From positions 992,001 to 1,056,000 of the forward strand of contig NZ_CP070352.1 of the NCBI RefSeq assembly GCF_016919405.1: a stretch of DNA of 64,000 bases, in the 5' to 3' direction. The translations under genes were made by a program, and so were the position numbers. The DNA is from Ensifer sp. PDNC004. Its GTDB lineage: Bacteria; Pseudomonadota; Alphaproteobacteria; Rhizobiales; Rhizobiaceae. A model generated the notes under the pieces. It ran no database searches and was not told where the DNA came from. It saw only the letters and a list, made by a program, of their open reading frames with translations. Positions 9,141-17,112 of the stretch are shown piece by piece (position 1 is the stretch's first letter; every line of letters begins with the position of its first letter).

Positions 9141-10043
9141 TCACCTGGCGAATTGCGCGTTGCGTGAAGGAACACGCCCGTCGAAGGACAGTTGAACCGC
9201 CTTTCCGGATCCGGCATCGACGGCATGAATGTGCAGATGCGGCTCCGTGCTGTTGCCGGAGTTGCCGACGGCGCCGATCGGGTCGCCGGCGAAAACCCGC
9301 GCCCCGACCGTCGCGGTCACGCTCCCCTCGCGCAGATGCGCCAGTTCCACCCGCATGCTGTCGCAGGCGACGATCACGTGGTTTCCGGCCGGGTTGTCCC
9401 GGTCCGCCTCGGGCGGCGGCAGGTCGGGAAGCCCGTCGACGACCGCAACGACCTCTCCCTCGCAAGGACTGACGACGGTCTTGCCGAAGATGGCGTAGTC
9501 GGCGGGATCCCTGGGCAGCAGTCCGAACGCCCGGAAGCCGGCGTCGCCGATCGCCGTGATGTCGAGAGCGTGGTGTTGCGCCGGGTGATCGCTGTGATGA
9601 TTGAGCACGCCGATGCCGCCGCCCTGCGCGACGACGAAGCGACCGCCGGTCAGCGGAAAGGTCAGCGCGCGCGGATCGTGCCGTGCACCAATGCCCCAGG
9701 TAACATAGGCGAGTGCTGCACCGAAGACGACGAGAGAGGCTACGGTCGGCACCAGGCTGCGCGCCAATGCGCCACGATCGAGCGACAGCCAGGGCCGGCG
9801 CCAATGTCGGGGCAACGAAACCAGAGCCGCTGCGACCGCGAGCGCGGCAAGCGCCGCCCGGGTCCAGAAGCCGGCGATATCCCAACGATTGAGAAGCCCG
9901 ATCAGGGCGAGCAGGACGACGGTTTCTGCAAGCGCCAGCAGCCAGCCAAGCCGGGTCGGCTCGTTCAACCACCACAGTCGCCAGATGAAGGCAAGCGGCA
10001 ACAGGATGCTGAGAGCAAGCAGAAAGCCGATGACAACGACCAT
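9141..10043 (-). CDS. M23 family metallopeptidase, membrane anchored
   Basis: A 300-residue protein with about four N-terminal membrane segments (residues 1-130), then a LytM/M23 domain at 150-295. The HxH motif HLHIHA and the earlier NHHSDHPAQHHALD-type histidine and aspartate cluster would bind zinc. M23 enzymes cut peptide cross-links in peptidoglycan or act as scaffolds. The catalytic part would face the periplasm. The gene is divergent from the Rrf2 regulator, so the operator-like site between them could affect both. Confidence 0.8.
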   Translation of the reverse strand: MVVVIGFLLALSILLPLAFIWRLWWLNEPTRLGWLLALAETVVLLALIGLLNRWDIAGFWTRAALAALAVAAALVSLPRHWRRPWLSLDRGALARSLVPTVASLVVFGAALAYVTWGIGARHDPRALTFPLTGGRFVVAQGGGIGVLNHHSDHPAQHHALDITAIGDAGFRAFGLLPRDPADYAIFGKTVVSPCEGEVVAVVDGLPDLPPPEADRDNPAGNHVIVACDSMRVELAHLREGSVTATVGARVFAGDPIGAVGNSGNSTEPHLHIHAVDAGSGKAVQLSFDGRVPSRNAQFAR

Positions 10044-10090
10044 GACCCCACCTGTTGCACACGCCGGCGCTGTTTACACAGGGAAAAAAT

Positions 10091-10110
10091 AGGGATATTT
10101 TTTGTCCTTA
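10091..10110. promoter_or_regulatory. Candidate Rrf2 operator upstream of rrf2-like gene
   Basis: A 20-bp imperfect inverted repeat, AGGGAT-N8-TCCTTA in outline, 48 bp before the Rrf2 start. It matches the site at 13473-13492 in 16 of 20 positions. Rrf2-family repressors usually bind AT-rich dyads near their own promoter, so this is a candidate autoregulatory operator; the link is inferred from position and duplication. Confidence 0.6.
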
Positions 10111-10157
10111 ATAGATGCGAACGGCATCTGCCGGACGAAAAATGATCGTTAGAGCGT

Positions 10158-10646
10158 ATGATCCTTAAGAGCCAAGTCGAATGGGCGTTGCACTGTTGCG
10201 CCATTCTCGCCGGCCTGCCCGAGGGCCGCTACCTATCGACCAAGGCGCTGGCCGAATTCCACGGACTTCCGAAGGAGTATCTGTCGAAGGCGCTGCAAAG
10301 CCTGTCACAGGCAGGCCTCGTCCACACGACCCTCGGCCCTTCGGGAGGCTACCGGCTGGCGAAAGCGCCAGCGGAACTGACCTTCCTCGAAATCGTCGAG
10401 GCGGTCGAAGGCAGGACGCGCACCTTCGTCTGCACCAACATCCGGGCCGACAATCCCTGCCGGGCGCCCGGTTACTGCGACGAGACGCCCTGCGCGGTGG
10501 CGCGCATCATGTGGGAGGCGGACGAAGCCTGGCGCGACAAGCTGCGAAGCGTGCGCCTGTCCGATCTGATCGAGACGCTCTCGAAGGAACTCCCCGCCGA
10601 TCTCTGGAAGCGAAGTTTCGCCTGGGTGCTAGAGCGCGCCGGATGA
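10158..10646 (+). CDS. Rrf2 family transcriptional regulator
   Basis: A 162-residue winged-helix repressor of the Rrf2 family. The recognition region is LSTKALAEFHGLPKEYLSKALQSL with wing GPSGGYRLAKAP. A cysteine set (C-T-N-I..P-C-R-A-P-G-Y-C..P-C) at about residues 93-112 matches the region where IscR and NsrR bind an iron-sulfur cluster, so redox or nitrosative sensing is plausible. The same operator-like sequence occurs here and in front of the AhpD-like operon at 13.5 kb, making that operon the likely target. The 3' end overlaps the convergent mscS gene by 18 bp. Confidence 0.9.
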   Translation: MILKSQVEWALHCCAILAGLPEGRYLSTKALAEFHGLPKEYLSKALQSLSQAGLVHTTLGPSGGYRLAKAPAELTFLEIVEAVEGRTRTFVCTNIRADNPCRAPGYCDETPCAVARIMWEADEAWRDKLRSVRLSDLIETLSKELPADLWKRSFAWVLERAG

Positions 10647-11633
10647 GCGGCGCCCTGCCGTGGTTTCAGCCGGCGAGATGTAGAGATACGCCGGCAGCGC
10701 GAGCGACAGGCCATCTTGCCGGCATTGCTCATGGACGCGTGCGATCACCTCGTTTCGCGCGGGCGTCCTTTCCGCCGGGCTTCTGACGCGAAACTGCAAC
10801 TCGATCTCGATCGCCACGGCGTCGATCGCCTTGAGGGCCACGGCCGGCGGCGGATCGTGCACGATCCGGGTGCATGCCTGCAAGGCGATCCGCAAGACCT
10901 CTTCGGCCCGGCCGGGCGAGTGATCCGCAGCAATGCGGATCAGCAACGAGATCTGATGGGTTTCGTCAGGGCGGCTGAAGTTGGTGAGCCCGACCTTGGC
11001 GAGCGCGCTGTTCGGCAGGACGACGACATTGTGGGCGCTGGTGAGCAGAAAGGTGGAGCGCCAGTTGTTTTCGATGACCCGTCCCTCGGTTCCGTCGCCG
11101 AGCGCCACCCAATCGCCGATGGCGAACGGCCGCCCCAGCGTCAAGGCAATCCCGGAAAAGACGTCGCCGAGCGTGTTCTGAAGCGCAAGCCCGAAGATGA
11201 TGGCGACGACGCCTGACGTGGCGACGAGCGTGCCGATCGGCGCTTTGAAGACGAACCCCAGGATCGACAGCGCCACGCCGAGATAGACGGCAGCGACGAT
11301 GAGATCCTGCAGAAGGCGGGCTTCCTGTGGCCGCCGGTCAAGAACGATGTAGAGGCGAACGAAGCCGACGAGCGACCAGGCGAGGTGTGTCCACCAAAGT
11401 ACCCGCGCCGAGGTCGCGAGGAACGCCGCTGCGCCTTGCAGATGCTGGTCGTCGCCGCGATGCGGCATCATCCCGGCAAGGAGGAGAACCGCGGTCATGA
11501 TGGAGAAGAACAGGATCTGGACGATCAGCCGCGCCATCAGACGGCGGCGACCCTGCAGAAGCCAGACGACGATGCCGGCAGCCCCCAGAAGATTGATCAG
11601 GATCAGCGGCAAGGGCAGGTGTTCGGCGAACAT
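10629..11633 (-). CDS. Small-conductance mechanosensitive channel (MscS family)
   Basis: About 334 residues. Three or four membrane helices precede the MscS pore helix and beta domain: GVVAIIFGLALQNTLGDVFSGIALTLGRPFAIGDWV is the family hallmark (pore-lining TM3 running into the beta domain). It releases solutes on hypo-osmotic shock. ATG 11633 follows GGAG; an upstream ATG at 11684 would add 17 residues without a good ribosome site. It lies 69 bp after the cupin gene, so read-through from the AhpD-like operon is possible. Confidence 0.9.
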   Translation of the reverse strand: MFAEHLPLPLILINLLGAAGIVVWLLQGRRRLMARLIVQILFFSIMTAVLLLAGMMPHRGDDQHLQGAAAFLATSARVLWWTHLAWSLVGFVRLYIVLDRRPQEARLLQDLIVAAVYLGVALSILGFVFKAPIGTLVATSGVVAIIFGLALQNTLGDVFSGIALTLGRPFAIGDWVALGDGTEGRVIENNWRSTFLLTSAHNVVVLPNSALAKVGLTNFSRPDETHQISLLIRIAADHSPGRAEEVLRIALQACTRIVHDPPPAVALKAIDAVAIEIELQFRVRSPAERTPARNEVIARVHEQCRQDGLSLALPAYLYISPAETTAGRRSSGAL

Positions 11634-11702
11634 GGCAGGCTCCAACAATTGAGCCGAAAGAAGGACCGGGCGCGCGATTGGCACCCGGCCCTTGGCATCA
11701 CG

Positions 11703-12110
11703 TTATTTCGTCATCGGAAAGGTCAGTTCCTTTTCGGCGGTGTCGACGACGAAGACGGCCAGCAGCTTAGCTGGCGCGGTCTTGCTGCCGTTGGCGCTGA
11801 CGCCGTGACGGTCGCCCGGCATTTCGGAGAAACTCTCACCGGCCTTGTATTCCTTCACCGGGCCGTCATTGACCTGGCTGAGGATCGAGCCTTCAAGCAC
11901 GGTCGCATAGATGAACGCCGTGCTCGCATGGGTATGCGCCTCGGACGAGCCGCCAGGCCCGTATTCCACCAGGACACCCTTGATGCTCTTGCCGGGAACG
12001 TTCGGCAATTCATGCTCATAGACAAGCGTCACCTTGGCAGCCTCACCGGCGACGGCGGTGCCGAACAGGGTTGCAGTAACGGCAAGAGCGGCGAGGAAAG
12101 ACTTGATCAT
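11703..12110 (-). CDS. Exported cupin-domain protein
   Basis: 135 residues with a clear signal peptide (MIKSFLAALAVTATLFGTAVAG) and a single cupin barrel; the HTHASTAFIYATVLEG and PGDRHGVSANG pieces supply metal-binding histidines. Small periplasmic cupins of this type are of unknown activity. It is the last gene of the AhpD-like / NmrA-like / cupin set, 52 bp after the reductase, all on the minus strand. An AAAGGA precedes ATG 12110. The neighbours suggest an oxidative or electrophile stress setting (inference). Confidence 0.85.
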   Translation of the reverse strand: MIKSFLAALAVTATLFGTAVAGEAAKVTLVYEHELPNVPGKSIKGVLVEYGPGGSSEAHTHASTAFIYATVLEGSILSQVNDGPVKEYKAGESFSEMPGDRHGVSANGSKTAPAKLLAVFVVDTAEKELTFPMTK

Positions 12111-12162
12111 GTCGAAAATCCTTTCAGACGAGGGAGACGCGCGACGCGCACCTCCGGTTCGG

Positions 12163-12916
12163 TTACTTGCGGGGCGCCGTTGCGAACCACTCTTCGAAGG
12201 TGATGCGGCCGAGGCGGGGATGGTTGTCGGAAACAAGCGAGCCGTCCTCGAGCAGAGCGCCGAAATAACGCGCCTCCCGGGCGGGCTCGACCTTGCGATT
12301 GTCGCCCATCGCCTTGAGATAGCGGGCGACGAGATCGCTGAGGCGCGAGCGTTCGGGACCGGCAATCTCGATCGTGCCATTGACGGGAGCGGCGAGCGCC
12401 ACGTCGGTCATGGCATCGGCAACGTCGTTAGACGCGATCGGCTGCACATAGGCCGGCGACAGGCGCACGACGTCGCCGACTGTTCCCGGATTGCGCGATC
12501 CCGCTCAGGAACTCCATGAACTGGGTCGAGTGCACGATCGTGAAGGGCACGCCACCGGCCTTGATCAGCTTTTCCTGGGCAAGCTTGCCGCGGAAGTAGC
12601 CGCTCTCCTGCAGCCGCTCGGTACCGACCACGGAAAGCGCGATATGGTGTTTGACACCGGCAGCTTGTTCGGCGGCAAGCAGGTTGCGGCCGGACGTCTC
12701 GAAGAATTCGAGCACCGCCTTGTCCTCGAACGAAGGGGAGTTGGCGAGGTCGACGACGACATCGCAGCCGCTGAGCGCTTCGGCGAGCCCCTCGCCCGTG
12801 ATCGTGTTGACGCCGGTGTTCGGCGAGGCGGCGATCACCTCGTGTCCACGCTTGCACAGGCGTTCGACCGTCTTTGAACCGATGAGGCCGGTTCCGCCGA
12901 TGATGACGATTTTCAT
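12163..12916 (-). pseudogene. NmrA-like NAD(P)-binding reductase, frameshifted
   Basis: The N-terminal part begins MKIVIIGGTGLIGSKTVE, a classic GxxGxxG Rossmann motif, and continues normally to about residue 143 (FMEFLSGIAQSG). There the frame breaks: the natural continuation TVGDVVRLSPAYVQPIASND lies in the next frame, through to the stop at 12163. One extra base within 12478-12488 (GACTGTTCCC on the plus strand) explains it; removing one T restores a full-length protein of about 250 residues. The protein would be an atypical SDR of the NmrA/YwnB type. GGAGG sits 5 nt before ATG 12916. It is either a recent mutation or a sequencing error. Confidence 0.8.
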
Positions 12917-12975
12917 GGGATCCTCCATTGGCGGCGCCCTTCGCGCCGCCTTGCATGACGGCTGTTGAGGCGCGC

Positions 12976-13455
12976 TCAGTTGAGCCCGGCTTTGTCGAGC
13001 CCATAGAGCTTGTCGGCCGAGCCGGGCACGGACTTGAAGGCGACACTGACGCGGTTCCAGGCGTTGATGGCCATGATGGAGAAGGTCAGATCGGAGATTT
13101 CCTTCTCCGAGAGCTGGCCGCGCACGCGCTCGTAGAGTTCGTCCGATACGCCGCCCTCGGGCAATTTCGTCAGCGCCTCGGTCCAGGCAAGTGCGGCGCG
13201 TTCGCGCGGCGCAAACAGGTTCGATTCCCGCCAGATCGCCACGTGGTAGAGGCGCAATTCGCTCTCACCGTGGATCTTCGCCTCTTTCACATGCATGTCG
13301 ACGCAGAACGCGCAGCCATTGATCTGCGAAGCGCGCAGATTGACGAGATCGCGGATGGCCTGCTCGATGACGCTATCCTTCAGGCTGAGGCTGAAGTCGG
13401 AGATTTTCTTGAAAAACTCGGGTGACTGCTGGGCGTAGTTGAGGCGCTGGGTCAT
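12976..13455 (-). CDS. Carboxymuconolactone decarboxylase (AhpD-like) family protein
   Basis: A 159-residue helical protein of the CMD/AhpD family. The catalytic core NGCAFCVDMHVKEA contains the CxxC and downstream histidine of AhpD, which reduces disulfides or peroxides. First gene of a minus-strand set with the frameshifted NmrA-like reductase (59 bp on) and the cupin. Its promoter holds two operator-like dyads. TAGGAG lies just before ATG 13455. Similar AhpD-like/NmrA/cupin groups are often controlled by redox regulators; the Rrf2 gene 3 kb away is the obvious candidate. Confidence 0.88.
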   Translation of the reverse strand: MTQRLNYAQQSPEFFKKISDFSLSLKDSVIEQAIRDLVNLRASQINGCAFCVDMHVKEAKIHGESELRLYHVAIWRESNLFAPRERAALAWTEALTKLPEGGVSDELYERVRGQLSEKEISDLTFSIMAINAWNRVSVAFKSVPGSADKLYGLDKAGLN

Positions 13456-13472
13456 GGATTTGCTCCTAAATT

Positions 13473-13511
13473 AAGGACATTTGTTATCCTTATGGATACA
13501 AAGTATCCTTA
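13473..13511. promoter_or_regulatory. Tandem operator-like dyads upstream of AhpD-like operon
   Basis: Two dyads in tandem: AAGGAC-N8-TATCCTTA-type at 13473-13492, and GGATAC-AAA-GTATCC (13494-13508, perfect 6-bp arms) extended by TTA to 13511. The first matches the Rrf2 promoter site at 16 of 20 positions. They lie 18-56 bp before the AhpD-like start, where a repressor would block the promoter, and 76 bp or more from the divergent LysR gene. Confidence 0.65.
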
Positions 13512-13586
13512 ATTGACGGACAGTAAAGCGCGTCCGGCGTAAACTCGGCGCATAAGGCTTATGTCGAAACGTTTGGGGGAAGCCGG

Positions 13587-14492
13587 ATGGACATCGTTTC
13601 TGCGCTCAGAGCCTTCCTGCGGGTGGCAGAGACCGGCTCGTTCTCCGCCGCCGCCAACGACCTCGGCCTGACCCAGCCGGCCGTATCACGCCAGGTCTCG
13701 GCGCTCGAGGAGCACCTGAGCACGCGCCTTCTGCATCGGACGACGAATGCGCTGGCGCTGACCGCCGAGGGCGAGCACATGATCCCGATGGCGATTAAAG
13801 TGGTCGAAGCGGTCGACGCTCTCACCGAAGCCTCCTGCGGCGAGACCGGCCTCGTGGCGGGCCGCGTGCGGCTCACCGTGCCCGCACCGCTCGGCCTCTA
13901 TCTCAGCGATCGCCTGGCAGCCCTGCTCGCCCGTCATCCGGGCCTGTCGGTCGAGCTGCTGTTTCGCGAGGAGCCCTCGGACCTGGTCGGAGAGGGTATC
14001 GATCTGGAAGTGCGCTTGGGCCCGGTGTCGGAGAGCGGCCTGATCTGCCGGCGGATCGGCTGGACGACCGCGTTTCTGGTGGCGACACCCGACTATCTGG
14101 ACCGGCGCCCCGCGCCCACGTTACCCGACGACGTCGGGACGCATGAATGCATTTGCTACAGCCGCGCCGGCGACGGCCGCCAGTGGACGTTTTCCGACGG
14201 CTCCGACGACGTTTTCGTGCGCATCGCGCCCCGCCTCGTCGCCAACAATGCCTTGGCCGTGCATCGCGCGGTGCTCGCCGGCAACGGCCTTGCGATCCTC
14301 TCCCATATCCTGGCCTGCCCCGACATCGACGCAGGCCGCCTGGTCAACGTCATGCCGGCATTCCCACCGGCGCGCCTGCCGATCAGCGTCGTCTACCCTT
14401 CGCGCAGAAACGTGCCGCTGCGCGTGCGCACCGTCCTCGATTTCCTGGTGGAGGTGGTCCGGGAAGACCCGCTGATGGCGTCCGCCTCCTGA
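13587..14492 (+). CDS. LysR family transcriptional regulator
   Basis: 301 residues: N-terminal winged HTH (residues 1-60, with FSAAANDLGLTQPAVSRQVSALEEHL) and a periplasmic-binding-fold effector domain from about 90 to 295. Divergent from the AhpD-like operon, which is a common arrangement for a LysR target, but the operator-like sites in the gap resemble Rrf2 sites, so its target is open. The effector is unknown. Confidence 0.92.
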   Translation: MDIVSALRAFLRVAETGSFSAAANDLGLTQPAVSRQVSALEEHLSTRLLHRTTNALALTAEGEHMIPMAIKVVEAVDALTEASCGETGLVAGRVRLTVPAPLGLYLSDRLAALLARHPGLSVELLFREEPSDLVGEGIDLEVRLGPVSESGLICRRIGWTTAFLVATPDYLDRRPAPTLPDDVGTHECICYSRAGDGRQWTFSDGSDDVFVRIAPRLVANNALAVHRAVLAGNGLAILSHILACPDIDAGRLVNVMPAFPPARLPISVVYPSRRNVPLRVRTVLDFLVEVVREDPLMASAS

Positions 14493-14504
14493 CCGCCGCT
14501 TGGG

Positions 14505-14990
14505 TCAGCGCTGGCCGGCCGAGGCACGAAGGGGCAGCCCGCCATAGGCCTTGATCTCCTTCAGCACGAAGGTCGTCTGCATCTCCTTGATGCACGGCAG
14601 GCGCCGCACGACCTTCATGGCAAAATCCGAATAGGAATCGAGGTCGGCAGAGACGACCTGGAGCAGAAAGTCCGCATCGCCGGCGATGCTGTAGCAGGCA
14701 ACGACGCTGTCGAGCTTCATCACCTCGTCGGCGAAGGCGTCCGCTTCCGCCTCCGTGTGGCTGTCGATCTTCACGCGGATGAAGGCAAGCACCCCAAGGC
14801 CGATTTCCCGCCGATTGAGAACGGCCATGTAGCCCTGGATCACGCCGTCGTCCTCCAGCTGCCGCACGCGCCGCCAACAGGGCGAGGTCGACATGCCCAC
14901 TTCCTCCGAAAGCGCCTGGTTGCTCAGGCGCCCGTCACTTTGCAGCGCGTTCAGGATCTTTACATCGGCGGGCGTTAGGGTCGCGGGCAT
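14505..14990 (-). CDS. Lrp/AsnC family transcriptional regulator
   Basis: 161 residues: HTH at 5-60 (LSNQALSEEVGMSTSPCWRRVRQLEDDGVIQGY) and an RAM/ligand-binding beta-alpha domain after it (VKIDSHTEAEADAFADEV, CYSIAGDADFLLQV). Such proteins sense amino acids and assemble as octamers. The gene is divergent from the DUF2000 gene across 142 bp that contain a GAGGTA...TACCTC dyad, so it probably controls itself and that gene. Its 3' end faces the LysR gene at a distance of 12 bp. Confidence 0.92.
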   Translation of the reverse strand: MPATLTPADVKILNALQSDGRLSNQALSEEVGMSTSPCWRRVRQLEDDGVIQGYMAVLNRREIGLGVLAFIRVKIDSHTEAEADAFADEVMKLDSVVACYSIAGDADFLLQVVSADLDSYSDFAMKVVRRLPCIKEMQTTFVLKEIKAYGGLPLRASAGQR

Positions 14991-15005
14991 CTTCTATCTC
15001 AATTC

Positions 15006-15031
15006 GAGGTATACTCGGTAAAATCTACCTC
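15006..15031. promoter_or_regulatory. Candidate Lrp-type operator dyad
   Basis: GAGGTA (15006-15011) and TACCTC (15026-15031) form a perfect 6-bp inverted repeat with 14 nt between arms, 16 bp upstream of the Lrp start and about 100 bp upstream of the DUF2000 gene. Position fits autoregulation; no experimental support. Confidence 0.45.
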
Positions 15032-15132
15032 ATCTTTGCAATTCCTCGCAACATCCGAAAGAAACTGCCTCGCCGCACGGTCTATTCTCCTGTCCGGCAG
15101 CCGCCTTGAGATAGAGAGAGGAAACAGACCAC

Positions 15133-15549
15133 GTGCTTCAGGACACCCGCCTCGCCATAATCGTCAATCCCGAACTGGCACCCGGCCATCTCGCCAACAC
15201 GATCGCGGCGATCTCCATCGGCATCGGCTCGGCGATGCCCGGTCTCGGTAACCAGAAGCTGACGGACAGCAGGCAGAACACCATCGATATCAGCTCCAAC
15301 CGGCCGGTGCCGATCCTTCAGGCCGATGGCGCGACGATCCGTGCGCTGCTCCTGAAGGCGCTGCAGAAAGACAACGACCGTGTCGTCGTGCCGTTTCCCG
15401 CCTTCGCGCGCTCGCTGCACAGCTACGCGGACTACGAGACGCAATTTCCGGAACGCGACCTTTCGCAGGAGACGATCGACGGAATCGGCCTTGCCGGCGA
15501 CGGAAAGTGGGTCAAATCGCTGACGGGATCGCTGAAATTGCTGCGATAG
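15133..15549 (+). CDS. DUF2000 family protein
   Basis: 138 residues starting at GTG 15133 with GAGAGAGG upstream. It matches the compact DUF2000 fold, which is related to peptidyl-tRNA hydrolase 2: opening strand LAIIVNPELAPGHLANTIAAISIGIG and the later PVPILQADG segment. Function is unknown. It is divergent from the Lrp regulator, and DUF2000 genes next to Lrp/AsnC regulators hint at an amino-acid-related role (inference). Confidence 0.82.
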   Translation: MLQDTRLAIIVNPELAPGHLANTIAAISIGIGSAMPGLGNQKLTDSRQNTIDISSNRPVPILQADGATIRALLLKALQKDNDRVVVPFPAFARSLHSYADYETQFPERDLSQETIDGIGLAGDGKWVKSLTGSLKLLR

Positions 15550-15855
15550 GGCAAAAGCCTCGCAACGGCGCGGCGGGTCGGGGTCCGCCCCTGCCCGGCA
15601 TGTACATTTTTTTCACCCGAACCAGACCAATGCGCGGATTGGTGGCGACACATTCGCAACACCAACAGCCATTCGCTCGGAAAGGCAGCGCTTTCCGACT
15701 TGCCGGCCTCTTCGCGCCTTGACGGGGCCCGGTCTGCGCGACAAGCTCTGAAAACATTCAGAATATCAGAATTCCTTCACATACCGCATCGGCTCGACGG
15801 CTCCCGCCGTTGCCGAGGGTGCATCGCGCGACACGCTATCCGGGGAACAAAACGC
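15550..15855. other. 306-bp intergenic region, no gene seen
   Basis: Between the DUF2000 gene and the MFS transporter gene. No convincing coding sequence on either strand. A T7 run at 15606-15612 (ATTTTTTTCACCC) resembles one half of the FecI-type promoter element of this window but lacks the -10 half. An AT-rich patch around 15755-15780 is the likeliest promoter area for the transporter. No clear hairpin terminator was found. Confidence 0.4.
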
Positions 15856-17034
15856 ATGACCAATCAACGGCTCATCATGCTGATCTTCTTCCTGCAACCG
15901 ATCGCCTTCGGCGCCTGGTTGCCGCGCATTCCCGACGTGCAGCAAAGGCTCGGACTCGGCCCGGCGGAACTGGCGATCGCGCTGCTCGGCATGCCCGTCG
16001 GCATTCTGCTGACGCTGCCCTTTGCCGGTCGTTTCGTCGCCTGGATCGGCGGACGTGCAACCATCCTCTACGGCTTCGTCGTCTTTCTGGCGCTCGTCTG
16101 GCTGCCGACATGGGCTCCGAACATCGAGGTGCTCTTCGTGGCGCTCGCCATCGTCGGCGCGGCGCTGACGACGCTTGAACTCGGCCTCAACGTCGAGGCC
16201 GACGCGATCGAAAAGCACTCCGGGAAGCTGATCATGAGCACCTGCCACGGCTTCTGGAGCCTCGGTATCATGACCGGCAGCCTGGTTGGCGTCGGCTTCG
16301 CGGCGCTGCATGTGGCGCCGGAATGGGCGGTGCCGCTGACGGCTGCCGGCATGCTTCCGATCAGCGTCTATTTCGCCCGGAAGCTGCCGCTCCTGAAGAC
16401 CGGCGAGGCCGCGGCTGCCGAGGCGGCACCATCCAGGCGCAAGCTGCCGGGCTGGGCATTGCTCGGGGTTTGCTTCTTCGTCTTCGGCATCACCATGACC
16501 GAGGGCGCCGTCGCCGACTGGTCGGCAGTCTTCCTGCGCGACATCTTCGGGCTTTCCAGCGCCAGCGCCGGTTTCGGCTACTCGATCTTCGCCTTCATGG
16601 TGGCGGCCGGGCGCTTTGCCGGCGACCGGCTGAAGGCGAGCTACGGCCCGGTTGCGGTGGCGCGCGCCTGCGGCATCGCCAGCATTACCGGGCTCATTCT
16701 GGTGGTGGTAAGCCCCGCTGCCTGGGCAGCGCTTCTCGGCTTTGCCGCCATGGGCTTCGGCGTATCGGTCGGCTTTCCCTTCGCCGTCACCGCCGCCGCC
16801 GACCAGAAGGACCGGCCGGCGGCCGCAAGCGTCGCCATTCTGTCCTTCATTGCGCTGCTCGGCTTCCTGCTCGGGCCGCCACTGATCGGCCTGATCGCCG
16901 AATACAGCGACATGCGTTTCGGGCTTGGCGTGCTCGTGCCCTTCCTCGCCGTCAGCTTGCTCTTGACCGGCCGGCTCAAGCCCGCCGCCCGTGTGGGCGT
17001 GCAGGACGCCCAGCAAGCCGCCAGCCGCGCGTAA
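15856..17034 (+). CDS. MFS transporter
   Basis: 392 residues with twelve predicted membrane helices split 6+6 by a cytoplasmic loop (about residues 185-205, rich in Ala and Lys). Resembles the bacterial YbjJ/fucose-permease-like branch (for example LGLNVEADAIEKHSGKLIMSTCHGFWSLG). The substrate is unknown. ATG 15856 begins the first helix; no strong ribosome site is visible (GGGGAACAAAACGC). It ends 25 bp before a strong terminator. Confidence 0.85.
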   Translation: MTNQRLIMLIFFLQPIAFGAWLPRIPDVQQRLGLGPAELAIALLGMPVGILLTLPFAGRFVAWIGGRATILYGFVVFLALVWLPTWAPNIEVLFVALAIVGAALTTLELGLNVEADAIEKHSGKLIMSTCHGFWSLGIMTGSLVGVGFAALHVAPEWAVPLTAAGMLPISVYFARKLPLLKTGEAAAAEAAPSRRKLPGWALLGVCFFVFGITMTEGAVADWSAVFLRDIFGLSSASAGFGYSIFAFMVAAGRFAGDRLKASYGPVAVARACGIASITGLILVVVSPAAWAALLGFAAMGFGVSVGFPFAVTAAADQKDRPAAASVAILSFIALLGFLLGPPLIGLIAEYSDMRFGLGVLVPFLAVSLLLTGRLKPAARVGVQDAQQAASRA

Positions 17035-17059
17035 CGGCTACGGCAAGACGAGAACGCAA

Positions 17060-17092
17060 AAAGCCCCGGCCATGCCAGGCCGGGGCTTTCGT
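17060..17092. terminator. Bidirectional rho-independent terminator
   Basis: AAAGCCCCGGCC (17060-17071) pairs perfectly with GGCCGGGGCTTT (17078-17089) around a 6-nt loop. A/T tracts flank both sides, so it can end transcripts of the MFS gene (plus) and of the isochorismatase-like gene (minus), which converge here. Confidence 0.9.
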
Positions 17093-17112
17093 CGTTCCTC
17101 GTCTGGCGCGTC

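Noticed and set aside
15603..15619. T7 run and CACCC resembling half of the FecI-type promoter element
   Set aside because: The matching -10 part (CGTC in minus sense) is absent and no minus-strand gene lies in front of it.
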